From Chloropicon primus (lineage: Eukaryota > Chlorophyta > Chloropicophyceae > Chloropicales > Chloropicaceae): a DNA stretch of 64,000 nt. The DNA lies in the NCBI GenBank assembly GCA_023205875.1, contig CP060756.1, positions 868,001-932,000 on the forward strand, read 5' to 3'. Below the pieces are notes generated by a model. The model was given only the letters and a program-made list of their open reading frames with translations, had not been told where the DNA came from and searched no databases. Below are positions 1 to 9,690 of the stretch, piece by piece (positions within the stretch are counted from its first letter, which is position 1; each line of letters opens with the position of its first letter). The position numbers were made by a program, and so were the translations under genes.

Positions 1-832
1 CCTCAACGTGATCCCGCGAGCCGCCCTCCGCGGCCTCCCCCCCCGCTTCAGCCCCCCAACCCAAGGCCGCCAGCCGCTTGGAGCCGAACCTCCTCGCCTT
101 GCCCGCCAGGGAGGTCCCAAAGTGCTTCAGCCTGCGGAGTCCCGTGGTCGCGAGGGGCGTCATGTCCGTGACAAAGTCGTACAGGTTGATCCAGAACAGG
201 TGGTCGTCCATGAACCCCAGGGCGGCCGACCTGATGATCCTCGGATCCTCGTAAGTCTTCGTGACCCCGAGAGCCCGCTCCGTGAGGGAGACGTACCTCC
301 CCTCCCTGAAGAACAGGCACAGGTTCACGGTCTTCAGCACGGAGGCGGACAGGGACGCGAGCCAGTACGCCCGCCAAGCCAGGGCCTCCCAGCCCCCCTC
401 GGCCCCCGCCATGTCCCGGGAGCTCGCGAGGGTCTCGAAGCGCTCCGTCAGCCACCTGCTCCCGGGTCCCACCGTGCACAGCAGCACCCGCTGCAGTGGA
501 CTCAGCTCCTTCTGGTACTTGAGACTCAGCATCTCCATCCCGGGCGTGGGCCTGCCGAGGCCCACGGTGAGCGCGAGCACCGCGAGCTCCAGCACGAGCT
601 GCGTCTCCGCACGCACCTTGAGGACCGCCCTCGGTGGCAGCAGGGCGGCCGCACGGGAGAACTCGGTCCTCAGCTGCTGCACCAGGCCATCGTCAATGAC
701 CTGGGCGTCCAAAGCGAGGGACCGCAGAGGAAACAAGCTCGCGGTGAAGGAGAAGACGTCCCTCGCCCCCTCGCTCCCGCTCGTGCTCGGCCCACCGCCG
801 CTCGTGCGCTCGAACTCGTCCTCCCAAACCAT
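1..832 (-). CDS. PEX2: Peroxisome biogenesis factor 2 (PEX2), 3' part outside window
   Basis: This is the N-terminal 277 residues of a peroxisomal RING-type E3 ubiquitin ligase of the PEX2/10/12 complex, which ubiquitinates the import receptor PEX5 at the peroxisomal membrane. Recognition rests on the Pex2/Pex12 N-terminal region: an LDAQVIDDGL segment, RPTPGMEMLSLKY, then LCLFFREGRYVSLTERALGV and a following EDPRI..GFMDDHLFW stretch, which match the order seen in PEX2 proteins. The C-terminal RING finger would lie to the left of base 1 and cannot be checked. The start is the ATG at 832-830; the frame stays open further upstream without another convincing Met. Codon use is GC-rich and like the neighbours. 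Family assignment is by remembered similarity only. Confidence 0.8.
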   Translation of the reverse strand, partial: MVWEDEFERTSGGGPSTSGSEGARDVFSFTASLFPLRSLALDAQVIDDGLVQQLRTEFSRAAALLPPRAVLKVRAETQLVLELAVLALTVGLGRPTPGMEMLSLKYQKELSPLQRVLLCTVGPGSRWLTERFETLASSRDMAGAEGGWEALAWRAYWLASLSASVLKTVNLCLFFREGRYVSLTERALGVTKTYEDPRIIRSAALGFMDDHLFWINLYDFVTDMTPLATTGLRRLKHFGTSLAGKARRFGSKRLAALGWGAEAGGEAAEGGSRDHVE

Positions 833-1045
833 CCTCTCGCAGAGTTCGCAGAGTTCGTCCTGATGGTTTTGAGAGGAGAAAATCAAGAGAAGAGGGAGGC
901 CAGCCCCTTGAGAGGTGGTGATGGTCCGTGGTCCCCTCGATTCAATGGAGAGGGAAAGGGCACACGGCCGTGTGCGCCCACATTATACTTATATTACAAA
1001 CAAACAAACAAACAATCCCCACCAAAAGCACCCGCGCAAAGCTGC

Positions 1046-2169
1046 CTACTTCCCTTTCCCTTTCAGTATTCTGTCCACGAGCTCCTGGAGGGGAGCGATC
1101 TCCTGCGGGACTATCAGGTTGAAGTGGTTCGAGAAGAATATGAAGTGCTTGAAGAGCGAGTTCAAGTGCGCCTCCTCCCCCAGGTCGCAGATCTGGTTGA
1201 AGTGGGAGTGATAAATATGCGCGTAGACTCGGAAGAGCCTCCTGAAGATTTTCTTCACCGTGTCCACAAAGTCTGGCGGGAACGGCTCGTTTGGGGTCAC
1301 CGGGAACACCCTCTCGTTGTCCAGGAGCTCTTCTATCCATTCCATCAGCAGTGCGGTGTACGCCGGAGCGGAAACCTCGATGGGCTTCTTGAACTTCACC
1401 CCATCGGCCCACCGGTACTCGTACTACGATGATAGAGGAAGGAGGTTCAACGGAGTTTGCGTAACGGTCAGGACAAGTCCACTGTTCACGCAGCCAGTCT
1501 CACTCACCTTTGGGCCTGCGGACATGACCGGGCAGGTCTCGTTGGTGCAAAACTCCACGAGCGTCGAGTACAGCAGCATGGTTGAGTTGTAAAAATCTGT
1601 GGTGTTCACCGCGAGCCACTCGTTGAGCTCGATGCCCTCGGGAACAGGTATGGCCTCGTACACGTCCCCGTTGCCGAGAGTTGCATCGATCCTCTGCTTT
1701 ATCTGCGCGCTGTTGGGGCCTTTGCGACGAGCACGAGGGTCAACAGGTAGGTCCAGGCACAGACACAGACACAGACACAGAGGGAGAGTCGTCGTCAGTC
1801 AGTCAGTCGTGGGGTTTCGTTCCTACGTTTGGTCGACGAGGGACGACGCGACGCGAGGCGCGTCTCGCGGTCTCCCGTGACACCAAAGGAGACCCCATCG
1901 ACCTCTCCCTTGAAAACGAAACACCGCGTCGGGGTGAGAATGAGAAAAAGAACACCGTGAAGGGAGAAGATGCGAGGCTCCCTCCAGACACACCCAACCC
2001 CCCACACCCAAACAAACAAAAAGAAAGAAACACGAAGAGACGCGACCCTCGAACGCGTGAATTCTCGCTGAGGGACTCCTCTCTCGTCCCGCTCCTCACC
2101 TGCATACTTCTTCGGTCTGAACGTCCTCGCGTCCCTCGCGAAGTTGAACAAGGACGCCATTGAAGACAT
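1046..2169 (-). CDS. MOB1: MOB kinase activator, three exons
   Basis: Encodes a 219-residue Mob1/phocein-family protein, an adaptor that activates NDR/LATS kinases in mitotic exit, cytokinesis and Hippo-type signalling. Exons on the minus strand are 2169-2100, 1719-1508 and 1423-1046, with GT-AG introns; the joins restore the family order ARTFRPKKYAG, LNEWLAVNTTDFYN, FCTNETCPVMSAGPK, YEYRWADGVKFKKP and RVYAHIYHSHF. The CxxxxC and HxxxH zinc-binding positions are present, as is the terminal FNLI..ELVDRIL helix. Length agrees with canonical MOB1 (about 210-220). It is divergently arranged with TANGO2, separated by a GA-rich 257-base spacer. Confidence 0.93.
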
Positions 2170-2182
2170 GCACTTTTGAGAC

Positions 2183-2184
<2 letters not shown>

Positions 2185-2233
<49 letters not shown>

Positions 2234-2300
2234 GGAGAGGAGAGAGGGAGAGGGAGAGGGAGGGAGAGAGAGAGAGAGGAGAGAGAGGGAGAGGGGAGAG
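2185..2300. repeat. (GA)n microsatellite in divergent promoter
   Basis: About 115 bases of nearly pure GA/GGA repeats lie between the divergent MOB1 and TANGO2 starts. Similar purine/pyrimidine tracts occur beside several other starts in this window, so it may be part of a shared promoter, but it could also be neutral slippage. Confidence 0.9.
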
Positions 2301-2426
2301 GCGCATGGGATTGTCTCAGGATCTTTCGATTTCGATTTCGTACTCACTCGATCCGATTGACCCGGGTGTGAAGAGAAAGATTGATTGATTGATTGATTTG
2401 GGGGCCTCGAAGGACTGTGAGTGGTG

Positions 2427-3362
2427 ATGTGCGTGACGTTTGTGTTGGTGGACAGTTGTGGGAAGACAGTCGTGGCATTCAATCGGGACGAGTTCCTCGA
2501 TCGGGCGACTGCGGCGCCTCACTGGTGGGACCTCGAAGACGAAGGGTTGGGGGAGGATGTGAGAGTGTTCGGTGGAAGGGACCTGCGTGCCGCCGGGAGT
2601 TGGTTCGGCGTGAGCAAGAGCGGCCGGATAGCCTTCCTGACGAACTTCAGGGAGGTGGAGGAGGCGGAGGAGCACGGTAATCGCGACGAGGGCGAACACG
2701 ACGAGGCTGGTGGCGGACCGTCCGCGTTCTTCCGGCTGGGGAAGGTGAACGCCACGAAGAAGAGCAGGGGTGCTCTGGTGAAAGATTATCTCACGGGCAA
2801 GGACAGCCCGGCGGGCTACTGCAAGAAGGTGCGGCAGGAGGACTATAGCGGGTACAACCTTGTGGTCGGGGATCTCACGACGAGCGATTTTGCGCACGTG
2901 TCAAACAGGAAGTGCAGCGGAGTGAGCCCGCTGGAGAGGGGCAAGGCCTTGGGAACGAGCAACGGGCAGTTTGGTGCCTGGTGGAAGGTGAGGAGAGGAT
3001 GCTCCATGCTGGAGGAAGGGTTCCCTTCCCGGGCGGCATCAAAGGACTGGGCCAAGGAAGTCTCCGACTGGATGTTCGGGACCGTGCTGTTGGACGGGCA
3101 GAAAGCGCCCAAGGAAGAGCTGCCACAGACTGGATTCGGCGACGACATCGAGACGCTAAACAGCTCCATTTATGTCAGACCCTTCAAGCGGGGGCCCGTG
3201 GGAGAGTTCGGCACACGGAGTTCGACCGTGGTCCTGTTCCATCACGAGGACAGGACGGTCCATTGGTACGAAAAGACTTTTCTGCACGGCGAGGAGGACG
3301 GCGAGCGGAGCATTTCTCTTCATAAGGAAACTTTCAAAGTCGAGGGGCCGGGCCTGCTGTGA
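2427..3362 (+). CDS. TANGO2: TANGO2 / NRDE family protein
   Basis: Encodes a 311-residue member of the TANGO2 (transport and Golgi organisation 2) family, whose vertebrate members act in mitochondria/ER and heme or lipid handling. The signature N-terminus is present: MCVTFVLVDSC, then the NRDE motif in AFNRDEFLDRAT with WW two residues beyond APH. Later conserved features are GRDLRAAGSWFGV, GRIAFLTNFRE and a long open C-terminal half. The family starts directly at M-C, so the ATG at 2427 is chosen rather than the in-frame GTG codons just upstream. No intron is needed. Length is slightly above the usual 270-280 because of an acidic EEAEEHGNRDEG insertion. Confidence 0.93.
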   Translation: MCVTFVLVDSCGKTVVAFNRDEFLDRATAAPHWWDLEDEGLGEDVRVFGGRDLRAAGSWFGVSKSGRIAFLTNFREVEEAEEHGNRDEGEHDEAGGGPSAFFRLGKVNATKKSRGALVKDYLTGKDSPAGYCKKVRQEDYSGYNLVVGDLTTSDFAHVSNRKCSGVSPLERGKALGTSNGQFGAWWKVRRGCSMLEEGFPSRAASKDWAKEVSDWMFGTVLLDGQKAPKEELPQTGFGDDIETLNSSIYVRPFKRGPVGEFGTRSSTVVLFHHEDRTVHWYEKTFLHGEEDGERSISLHKETFKVEGPGLL

Positions 3363-3446
3363 CAGACGACTCGGCCAAGAAAAGCAGCTGGCGATTGTGA
3401 TAATACTTGATTGAAATATTATACGTTACTTTAAGTATCCTCCGCA

Positions 3447-6400
3447 TCAATCCTCGTTTTCTGACCTCGACTTCATCTCCCTCTTGTACATGGTCTTGCT
3501 GTGCTCAAGCTGAGTCAAGATGCTTTTGACGTCAGGAAGAACCTTGGACAGAGGCTGGTAGAGCGGGAAAAGCACTGCGTCGATGAATCCGATCTGTGAC
3601 TTGACGATATCCACGGCGTCCCTGTCGCACAGCGGTGACGTGAGGAGCCCAAGCTCCTTCTCCCTGTCACCCTGACTGTAGAACTCTTCCTGGACCACTG
3701 TCGCCCACTTGCGAGCCAGGCTCCAGACTTTCCCTTGGGTGCCGATGTCCGAGGCCTTGATGGCCATCACCAGCACGCTTTCTCTGTCCTTTGGATCCTT
3801 TGGATTGAAAGCCTCCGCGGCATTGCTGCTATCGGCAACCCTACTCCTGAATTTTCCGAGCAGCGCAAAGTGCTTCGACATGTCGGTGGCCAAGACCAGC
3901 GATATGCACAGCTTTCTGAAATTGTAGTGGCGTTCTTCGCTCCAAGCCTCGTCCCAGGCGATTTCAGAATGGTCTCCATTGAGCAACGCAAAAGCTTGCG
4001 CGACGTGCCAGTTCTCGTTGACACTCTGGTTGTTGTACAAGATGGCCCTTTTGTTGGAAGTCCTGACAAGGAAGTCGTTGCTCACGCCAGGATGGTCGAA
4101 GTCGTGAATCATACAAGCGAACAAGGACGCAAAGACCTCGATCTTGGATAGCCGCATCCTTTCCGTGAGCTCCCCCTCTGTGAGGAGCCACAGCATGTTG
4201 TGCAAAACATCCGCGACATGAACGGCGTTGTGGTAAACGTTCTCGGCATGCATCTGACTCTCTATAACTTGGACGTACCTGAAGAACTTCTCTCTGTTTA
4301 TGTCCAAGTCTTCCAGAAGCGTCAGGCTGTTGTACTCGCCAATCTCCAGGCTCTGATGGAAGATGTTGTGAGTGACTGCTAGAATGGGGTGGCCATTGCT
4401 TGCCTCGCTCACTCCAAATATGTTGATGTTCCAGTTCCCTATGTCGGCAAGGTGGATTATCCTGCTTGCTGGAATCCACTGCGATTCACCGGTCGTGGGG
4501 TCTTTCCCGACCCCACTAAGCGATTTCGAGAAGACTTGATCGTTGATCTTGTAGCGCTGCTTTATGTCCTTTGCCTCGCTGACCAAACTCTTTATCGAAG
4601 CGCTCTTTAGAATGTTGCGCAGCACGGGTTCTTCTGAATGAGGTGACTGATCACGGCTGATCGATCTGGAAAAATTCTTTGATCCGCGGCTGGCCCCTCT
4701 GGAGGAAGCTCCCACGTTGTCATAAAAGTTGCTCATGAGGTTGAACTGCAAGTAGTCCGCGAAAGCTTTGTTGTGCTCCTTGACCTTCTCAAACTCGTTG
4801 TTGTTCAAGTCAGGTGACCACAAGCCATCGATGCCCTTGCCTTTCAAAGAGCACATCAAAGCATCTATTAGCTTTGGGTCTACCTTCTTCCCTTCTCTCA
4901 CACTGGCAAGCACGTTCATCAATCTGGACGCGGGGTTGTCCTCCACCAGCTTTGTCCACTTGCTTATGGTCTGGCTGATCTGCTTCTCCTTGCTCAGGTT
5001 TCTCTTCAGCTGCCTGTTCTTAAGGACCAGGAAGCAGATGCTCGCCAGAGATACGAGCACAACACCCAGAATGACCAAAGGGATCTCGAGGGGAGATGTG
5101 GGAAGACCCAGGGACTTTTGGTACATTTTCTGCTGAATGTCCTTGCCATACCGGGAGGTGAGCGTCGTCCATGCTTTTTCTAGCCTTGCCCTCGCCTCTT
5201 CGGCGTCAAGTTTCCCATCGAACAGGTTCAGCAGTACTGACTCCATTGCGCTCTCACCCGTGTACTGGGCTTTCCCGTAGATCGCCAGGTCCTTGACCCC
5301 GTTGGGGTGCTCAAAGACAGACCTGTAGTCCGTCTTCCAGCGCAGGAGAGCTTCGCGGTTCCAATTCTTGTAAACCATGCTCTCGTCGGAATTCGGATCC
5401 TCTAGGTTCTGGAAATGAGAGTACCTGTAGGGATCCAAGAGATTGTACCTCTCCGAGGTGAGCAAAGCCAGGGAATCTTTTGGCCCCGACAAGCTTACGG
5501 CAAAGCTCGTGGCTGCCTCCAGCATATCCGGCTTGGCGTGAGCGTTGAAGGCTATCCCAATTCCACCTTCCGCGTAAAGCGGGGCGCGGTTCACCTGATT
5601 CTCGTCTGCGTAGGGGCACCTCTGGTCGTCGCATTCTTCCATGCTCTTTCCGTCCATCGACAAGACGGTTTTGGTGCCAGGCATCATCTTCAGCCGAAAC
5701 TTTTCGGCGTCCGCTTTCGTCTTCAAGCTCTCGAGGACGGGCTTCAAGGCTCCGTGAAAGTTGAAGGTCAGAGCGCACTTCTCCTCGATGAACATTTTGC
5801 TGGCGTGCTGCCAGCTCGTTTCTCCCACCAGGGAGTGGGTGCTGTGCTCGATCAGCTCCTTGTACAGGTCCAAAATCACAGAATAGTTCGGGGCGCTGAA
5901 CTTTGGGCTCATATTGTTCGGATCGAAGAACATTCCCTCGTCGGTGCCGTACGTCTGCACGAATGGTGCAGCGAACGCAAACAGGAAGGACCCCGAGTAC
6001 CCGTTCGCCTCCGTTACCGCGCAAGCCCCTGCGTCCGGCTCCCCGTCCCCGTTGAGGTCCTTCCCGTGGAGCTTCTTGGCAACCTCGATGTAGTCGTGCC
6101 ACGTCTCGGGCGGTTTCAGACCGTGCTCCTCCAGCATGCGGCTGTTGTACATCATGAAGAAGACATCCGCGTCCACTGGTAGGGCGTAGATCCTGTTGTT
6201 GTACATCGCCACGTTCTCCCGGACTTGGGGAAAGACGTCCTCCCAGTACGAGCTGTCGAGCTCCGACAGGATGGTCGTCAGATCCGCGATGGAGTTCTGC
6301 TCCGCGAAGGTCGGGATCCACGTGGCCAGCGTGCTGTACATGTGGTACCGCCCCATGGACCGCTTCTTCATGTCCTCGTGGGTGGCGGACCTCCACTCGT

Positions 6401-6959
6401 CGAAGGGAACGACGTCGAACTGGACGGTCTTGTTGTACACCTTCTCCACGTCCTCGCGCAAGTTCTCTTCGTAGACCCTCTGGAAGCTCTGGGCGAAAGT
6501 GTCCGGCACGAGCATGCGCAGGACCTCGCCCGAGGCACCCTCGGACCCCGAGGATTCCCCGTGGAGGCCCAGCGTGAGCGGAGCCCTCTCGCTCGTGCCG
6601 GACCCGTGGAACGAGGACCGGGAAAGGGGTATCAGGTGTTCCGCGGCGTACCCGTACAAGGTATCCAGCGGGAGCATGTGCCTGTAATGGTTCGCCAGAA
6701 GCGCCAGGGAGAAGGGCAAGACCACCAGCAGGTAGAACCTCAGAAGCGTCCTGTTCTTCCGCACTTTGTTCTCCACCACCGTCTTCTTCGCCATGGCCCC
6801 GGCCTTCTTCCAAGTCACCCGCTTCGTTTTGCTCTTCCCCCGCTTCGCCGCGAGCCTTCCAGAGTCCGGCGTGTCCGGGGACGTCAGCTCGCCGCCCAGC
6901 GTGCTTTGCGAGCCCATGCTTTGCCCCTCCCGTTCGAACCAGTCTTCCTCGCTCCTCAT
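3447..6959 (-). CDS. Receptor-like cyclic nucleotide phosphodiesterase with bacterial-type solute-binding ectodomain
   Basis: A single 1170-residue reading frame. Order: basic cytosolic N-terminus; transmembrane helix about 71-90; a region about 145-610 resembling family 1 bacterial extracellular solute-binding proteins (sugar-binding type), including an acidic DLNGDGEPDAG loop and paired Cys; second transmembrane helix about 622-643; then a class I PDE catalytic domain about 870-1130. The PDE signatures YHNAVHVADVLHN and HDFDHPGVSN supply the metal-binding His and Asp residues, and SDIGTQGK stands where the downstream metal Asp lies. The layout implies an outside ligand sensor tied to intracellular cAMP/cGMP hydrolysis; ligand and nucleotide specificity cannot be read. 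The gene is tail-to-tail with TANGO2, 84 bases apart. Confidence 0.85.
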   Translation of the reverse strand: MRSEEDWFEREGQSMGSQSTLGGELTSPDTPDSGRLAAKRGKSKTKRVTWKKAGAMAKKTVVENKVRKNRTLLRFYLLVVLPFSLALLANHYRHMLPLDTLYGYAAEHLIPLSRSSFHGSGTSERAPLTLGLHGESSGSEGASGEVLRMLVPDTFAQSFQRVYEENLREDVEKVYNKTVQFDVVPFDEWRSATHEDMKKRSMGRYHMYSTLATWIPTFAEQNSIADLTTILSELDSSYWEDVFPQVRENVAMYNNRIYALPVDADVFFMMYNSRMLEEHGLKPPETWHDYIEVAKKLHGKDLNGDGEPDAGACAVTEANGYSGSFLFAFAAPFVQTYGTDEGMFFDPNNMSPKFSAPNYSVILDLYKELIEHSTHSLVGETSWQHASKMFIEEKCALTFNFHGALKPVLESLKTKADAEKFRLKMMPGTKTVLSMDGKSMEECDDQRCPYADENQVNRAPLYAEGGIGIAFNAHAKPDMLEAATSFAVSLSGPKDSLALLTSERYNLLDPYRYSHFQNLEDPNSDESMVYKNWNREALLRWKTDYRSVFEHPNGVKDLAIYGKAQYTGESAMESVLLNLFDGKLDAEEARARLEKAWTTLTSRYGKDIQQKMYQKSLGLPTSPLEIPLVILGVVLVSLASICFLVLKNRQLKRNLSKEKQISQTISKWTKLVEDNPASRLMNVLASVREGKKVDPKLIDALMCSLKGKGIDGLWSPDLNNNEFEKVKEHNKAFADYLQFNLMSNFYDNVGASSRGASRGSKNFSRSISRDQSPHSEEPVLRNILKSASIKSLVSEAKDIKQRYKINDQVFSKSLSGVGKDPTTGESQWIPASRIIHLADIGNWNINIFGVSEASNGHPILAVTHNIFHQSLEIGEYNSLTLLEDLDINREKFFRYVQVIESQMHAENVYHNAVHVADVLHNMLWLLTEGELTERMRLSKIEVFASLFACMIHDFDHPGVSNDFLVRTSNKRAILYNNQSVNENWHVAQAFALLNGDHSEIAWDEAWSEERHYNFRKLCISLVLATDMSKHFALLGKFRSRVADSSNAAEAFNPKDPKDRESVLVMAIKASDIGTQGKVWSLARKWATVVQEEFYSQGDREKELGLLTSPLCDRDAVDIVKSQIGFIDAVLFPLYQPLSKVLPDVKSILTQLEHSKTMYKREMKSRSENED

Positions 6960-7240
6960 CCTCCACCCAACGCTCGACTCTCGATTGTCCGTTACTACGC
7001 GGCAAGCGCGTCTTCAGTCTCCGTCGTTCGACCCATGTGGGTCATGACCCTCCCAAAAAAACGGAGGATGGATTGATTGAGATTGGATTGGATTGGAGAT
7101 TGTGGAGCCAAGAGGGAGTTTGGGAGGACTTTGGGCGCCGCGTGGCTCTGAAAGGCGTGATGGTGGCATTAAATTAGAACGGAATTGAAGAATGTACTCT
7201 TGGGTTTTTGCTTGGTTTCCATCTACTGGGGTTTGGCGCG

Positions 7241-8572
7241 TCACGGCTCCCCGAAGCAGCCGTGGGACATTGCGGTAACCATCATGTCCCGGTGGAGGGC
7301 TCGATCGAGGTGGAGGACAAAGTCGAGGCCCTTGGTCTGGGCCAGGTAGGCGCTTCGTCCGTCCTCGCGGGCGGCGTCGTCGAACCAGGCAACGAACGTC
7401 CCCGCGCCGAATGCTGCCGCCGAAGCGAAGTAGCCTTGCTCGACCATTCGCTGGTTGAAGGTCTCAAAGTCACGCTTGAGGGGCGTCAAGATGAACGAGC
7501 TCTTGGCTACCTCCTCCTCGCTGTTCGTGAACCAGGTGATCCACTTCCCGCCCCCGTGGGCGATGGCTTGCAGCCGCTCGCCCCCTTCCACCGCCGCGTT
7601 CAGCTCCCCGAGCAGGTCCGCCGCCGAGCCGCTCCAGGCCCACCTGGAGGAGACCGGGGAGGAGGCGCCCCTCGGCCTGAAGAGCCAAGCGACCCAAGTG
7701 CCCGCCCCGAAGGTGATCGAGCTGGCGACGTACCCCATCCTCCCCGCGGCCTCCAGCCTCCTGGCGAACTCCCGCTCGGACTCCTCGGCGATCCACGTGG
7801 AGTCGGACTCCATTCGCTCCCACCAGCCGATCCACCTGTCCCCGTCGTCCTGAGCGGCGGACACCAAGTGCAGGCCCCTGCCGCCGTACTCGCTCAGGAC
7901 GGACTCGAAGTGCCCGAGGGAGGAGGACACCGTGTAGGCGGCCTCTCCCCCGGAGACGCCCTCGGCCCACCCGTACCAGAGGCAAGCGCCGTCGTCCTCG
8001 CCGGCGAACAAGTCGCGGTGGTCCGAGAACTTGGACACCACCAAATTCTCCCCCGGGGGCTCGACTCGGCCGTGCGACTCGGCCGTACAGGCGCACATCT
8101 GAAGGTGGAGCAGGGCCTCCTTGGGCGTGATGAGGATGTGGGGGTCCGAGTACACCGCCAGCTGCGCGGCGGACGCCAGGTCCTCGATCACCTCGGTCAG
8201 GGTGGACTCGCACTGGTGGCACTGGAGCATGGACCTCGGGAGCTCGCCCGTGTGGAGGGCCCTGAGGCACTTTCCCTGGTCGAGGCCGTACGCTCGCAGG
8301 TGCCTCAGCCTGGCCTTGGCCGACTCGAAGTGCCCGTTGCCGCCGTGAAACTCGCACCCCCCGGCCCCCGAGCTGCAAGAAAGCCAACGGGTCATCTCGC
8401 ACCGCGACCTGCACACCTCCCTCTCCACCTCGCCCCCGCAGCGCCCGGCGCAATCCGTCCCGCAGTCCACGTCCGCGAGGGACGTCTCGTTGGCCCGGCA
8501 GGCAGCACCCAAGCACAGGATCCACACCAACCCGAGTAGGGGGAGACCGCACCAGTTGGCTTTTCCCGTCAT
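7241..8572 (-). CDS. Secreted protein with about five FGAGT/W-type repeats (DUF7477-like)
   Basis: A 443-residue protein with a signal-peptide-like N-terminus (GLPLLGLVWILCLGAACRA) followed by a Cys-rich segment (about ten Cys in 70 residues) and a C-terminal half of about five loosely repeated units of 45-60 residues. Units share a charged helix, then Y/F.ASA.AFGAGTFVAWF-like strands: SSITFGAGTWVAWLF, AIAHGGGKWITWF, SAAAFGAGTFVAWFD and MSHG at the end. This resembles the tandem units described as DUF7477 in plant MUT9-like kinases, but no kinase domain is present. Function unknown; likely extracellular or endomembrane. The ATG at 8572 is preferred, although the frame is open to a GTG/ATG-like start near 8596. 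Confidence 0.6.
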   Translation of the reverse strand: MTGKANWCGLPLLGLVWILCLGAACRANETSLADVDCGTDCAGRCGGEVEREVCRSRCEMTRWLSCSSGAGGCEFHGGNGHFESAKARLRHLRAYGLDQGKCLRALHTGELPRSMLQCHQCESTLTEVIEDLASAAQLAVYSDPHILITPKEALLHLQMCACTAESHGRVEPPGENLVVSKFSDHRDLFAGEDDGACLWYGWAEGVSGGEAAYTVSSSLGHFESVLSEYGGRGLHLVSAAQDDGDRWIGWWERMESDSTWIAEESEREFARRLEAAGRMGYVASSITFGAGTWVAWLFRPRGASSPVSSRWAWSGSAADLLGELNAAVEGGERLQAIAHGGGKWITWFTNSEEEVAKSSFILTPLKRDFETFNQRMVEQGYFASAAAFGAGTFVAWFDDAAREDGRSAYLAQTKGLDFVLHLDRALHRDMMVTAMSHGCFGEP

Positions 8573-9117
8573 CGTAACGGCCCGGCCGTTACGCAAGCGA
8601 CCGGCGCCCGGCGTCCGCGCGGGGGGTGGGATCGTCTCCCTTTCCGTAAGGCGAGGGCGTCGATCGATCGGCGGGCGCGCGCCGAGGAGGGTCTCCGTTC
8701 TGGCTTTCGTTTTCGTTTTCGTTTTCGTTCGCTCATTCTCCTCCCTTGGTCAAACCTCCGACAGGCCCAGTCCAGCATCTCGATGCTGCTCGAGGAGAGG
8801 GAGCAATTCAGCAATCGCGGAGAGGAAGATTGAAGATTGAAGGTTGGCCGTGATTGCGGAGAAGGGGGTTTGGGTTTGAGGGACGGCGGCTGGGCGTGAC
8901 GTCGTTTGGGAATGATGGTCGAGACAGTGGCCGAAATTAAGGCTGAAGGACGATTGGTTGAGGTTAGTGCACCCGTCGTCGTGGCGGAGTTCAGCCGGCG
9001 TCAGGAGGGGGAAGGGAGGGAACTTCCCGGTGCGGTGGCGCGATCAAACAGCGTGGACTGCCACTGCTGCTTCGTCTGCGTTGACTCCTGCTGCTGGTTG
9101 TCGTGACTAGTAGTGCG
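8573..9117. other. Divergent intergenic region, no gene seen
   Basis: A 545-base spacer between two divergent genes. It contains a (TTTTCG)n-like run near 8701-8730, GATCGATCGG-type palindromes and no supported reading frame on either strand. It presumably carries both promoters; no TATA box is evident. Confidence 0.6.
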
Positions 9118-9573
9118 ATGGGCGACAAGTCCTTGGGGACCTCCGACCTGCTGGAGGTCCTGAAGCGGCTCCGCTCGCGCAGGAGGGAGCTGGAGAGGGA
9201 GCTGGAGAGGGAGGCCGAGGAGGAGGTCGGAGGTCCCCAACAGGGGAGCGAGGACTTGGGTAGGAGCGTGAGCTTCAAAGTCCGGAGGAAGGTGCGCCGC
9301 TTCAAGTCCGAGGACGAGGTCGTCGTGCCAACCTACCCCATTCACTGCGAGGGAAGGACCATCAGGGGGATCATGAAGCGTCCCTCCCGAGGCCTCGACG
9401 GCGGGACGAGGAAGAGAGGCACGCACACGCCGTGCTCCTCCGCCAGAACGATCGAGACCGTGTGCAGCTGCAAGTGCTCGGCGAGGCAGTTCTCCCTTTC
9501 GGCGAGGGAGCCCCTCGTGTCGGACCATATTGGCATCGCCATCAACATCGCCGAGGGCGAGAGGGAACCGTAA
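9118..9573 (+). CDS. Small basic protein of unknown function
   Basis: A 151-residue frame starting at the ATG at 9118. It opens with a charged coiled-coil-like helix (LLEVLKRLRSRRRELEREL), then a basic VRRKVRRFKSEDE stretch, a GIMKRPSRG segment and a Cys-containing TVCSCKCSARQFSLS region. I do not recognise the family. The reading is supported by GC-rich codon use like the neighbours, absence of a better frame, and the tight convergent fit with the next gene (117-base spacer). Could be a nuclear or nucleolar protein from its charge, but that is only inference. Confidence 0.5.
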   Translation: MGDKSLGTSDLLEVLKRLRSRRRELERELEREAEEEVGGPQQGSEDLGRSVSFKVRRKVRRFKSEDEVVVPTYPIHCEGRTIRGIMKRPSRGLDGGTRKRGTHTPCSSARTIETVCSCKCSARQFSLSAREPLVSDHIGIAINIAEGEREP

Positions 9574-9602
9574 CAAATTCATCATTTCAACTAAACACTT
9601 GC

Positions 9603-9657
9603 TTGCATCCGCGGTGAGCTCCTCTGGAAGCGAGGCTCAGTCTCACCCCATCATTGT
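9603..9657 (-). promoter_or_regulatory. SECIS-like hairpin in 3' UTR of selenoprotein U
   Basis: In the 3' UTR of the SelU gene the minus strand can fold with a 5' AUGAU and a 3' CGGAU facing each other, giving the SECIS non-Watson-Crick quartet (U.U, G.A, A.G), followed by helix GGGGUGAG/CUCACCGC with one G.G mismatch, then CU/AG, and an upper CCUC/GAGG stem. The unpaired 5' element about 12 bases above the quartet reads GAG, not the usual AAR. Position relative to the stop codon fits; the missing AA weakens it. Confidence 0.4.
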
Positions 9658-9690
9658 TTTGTTAGTTTATATATTTATTTATGTCATGCA

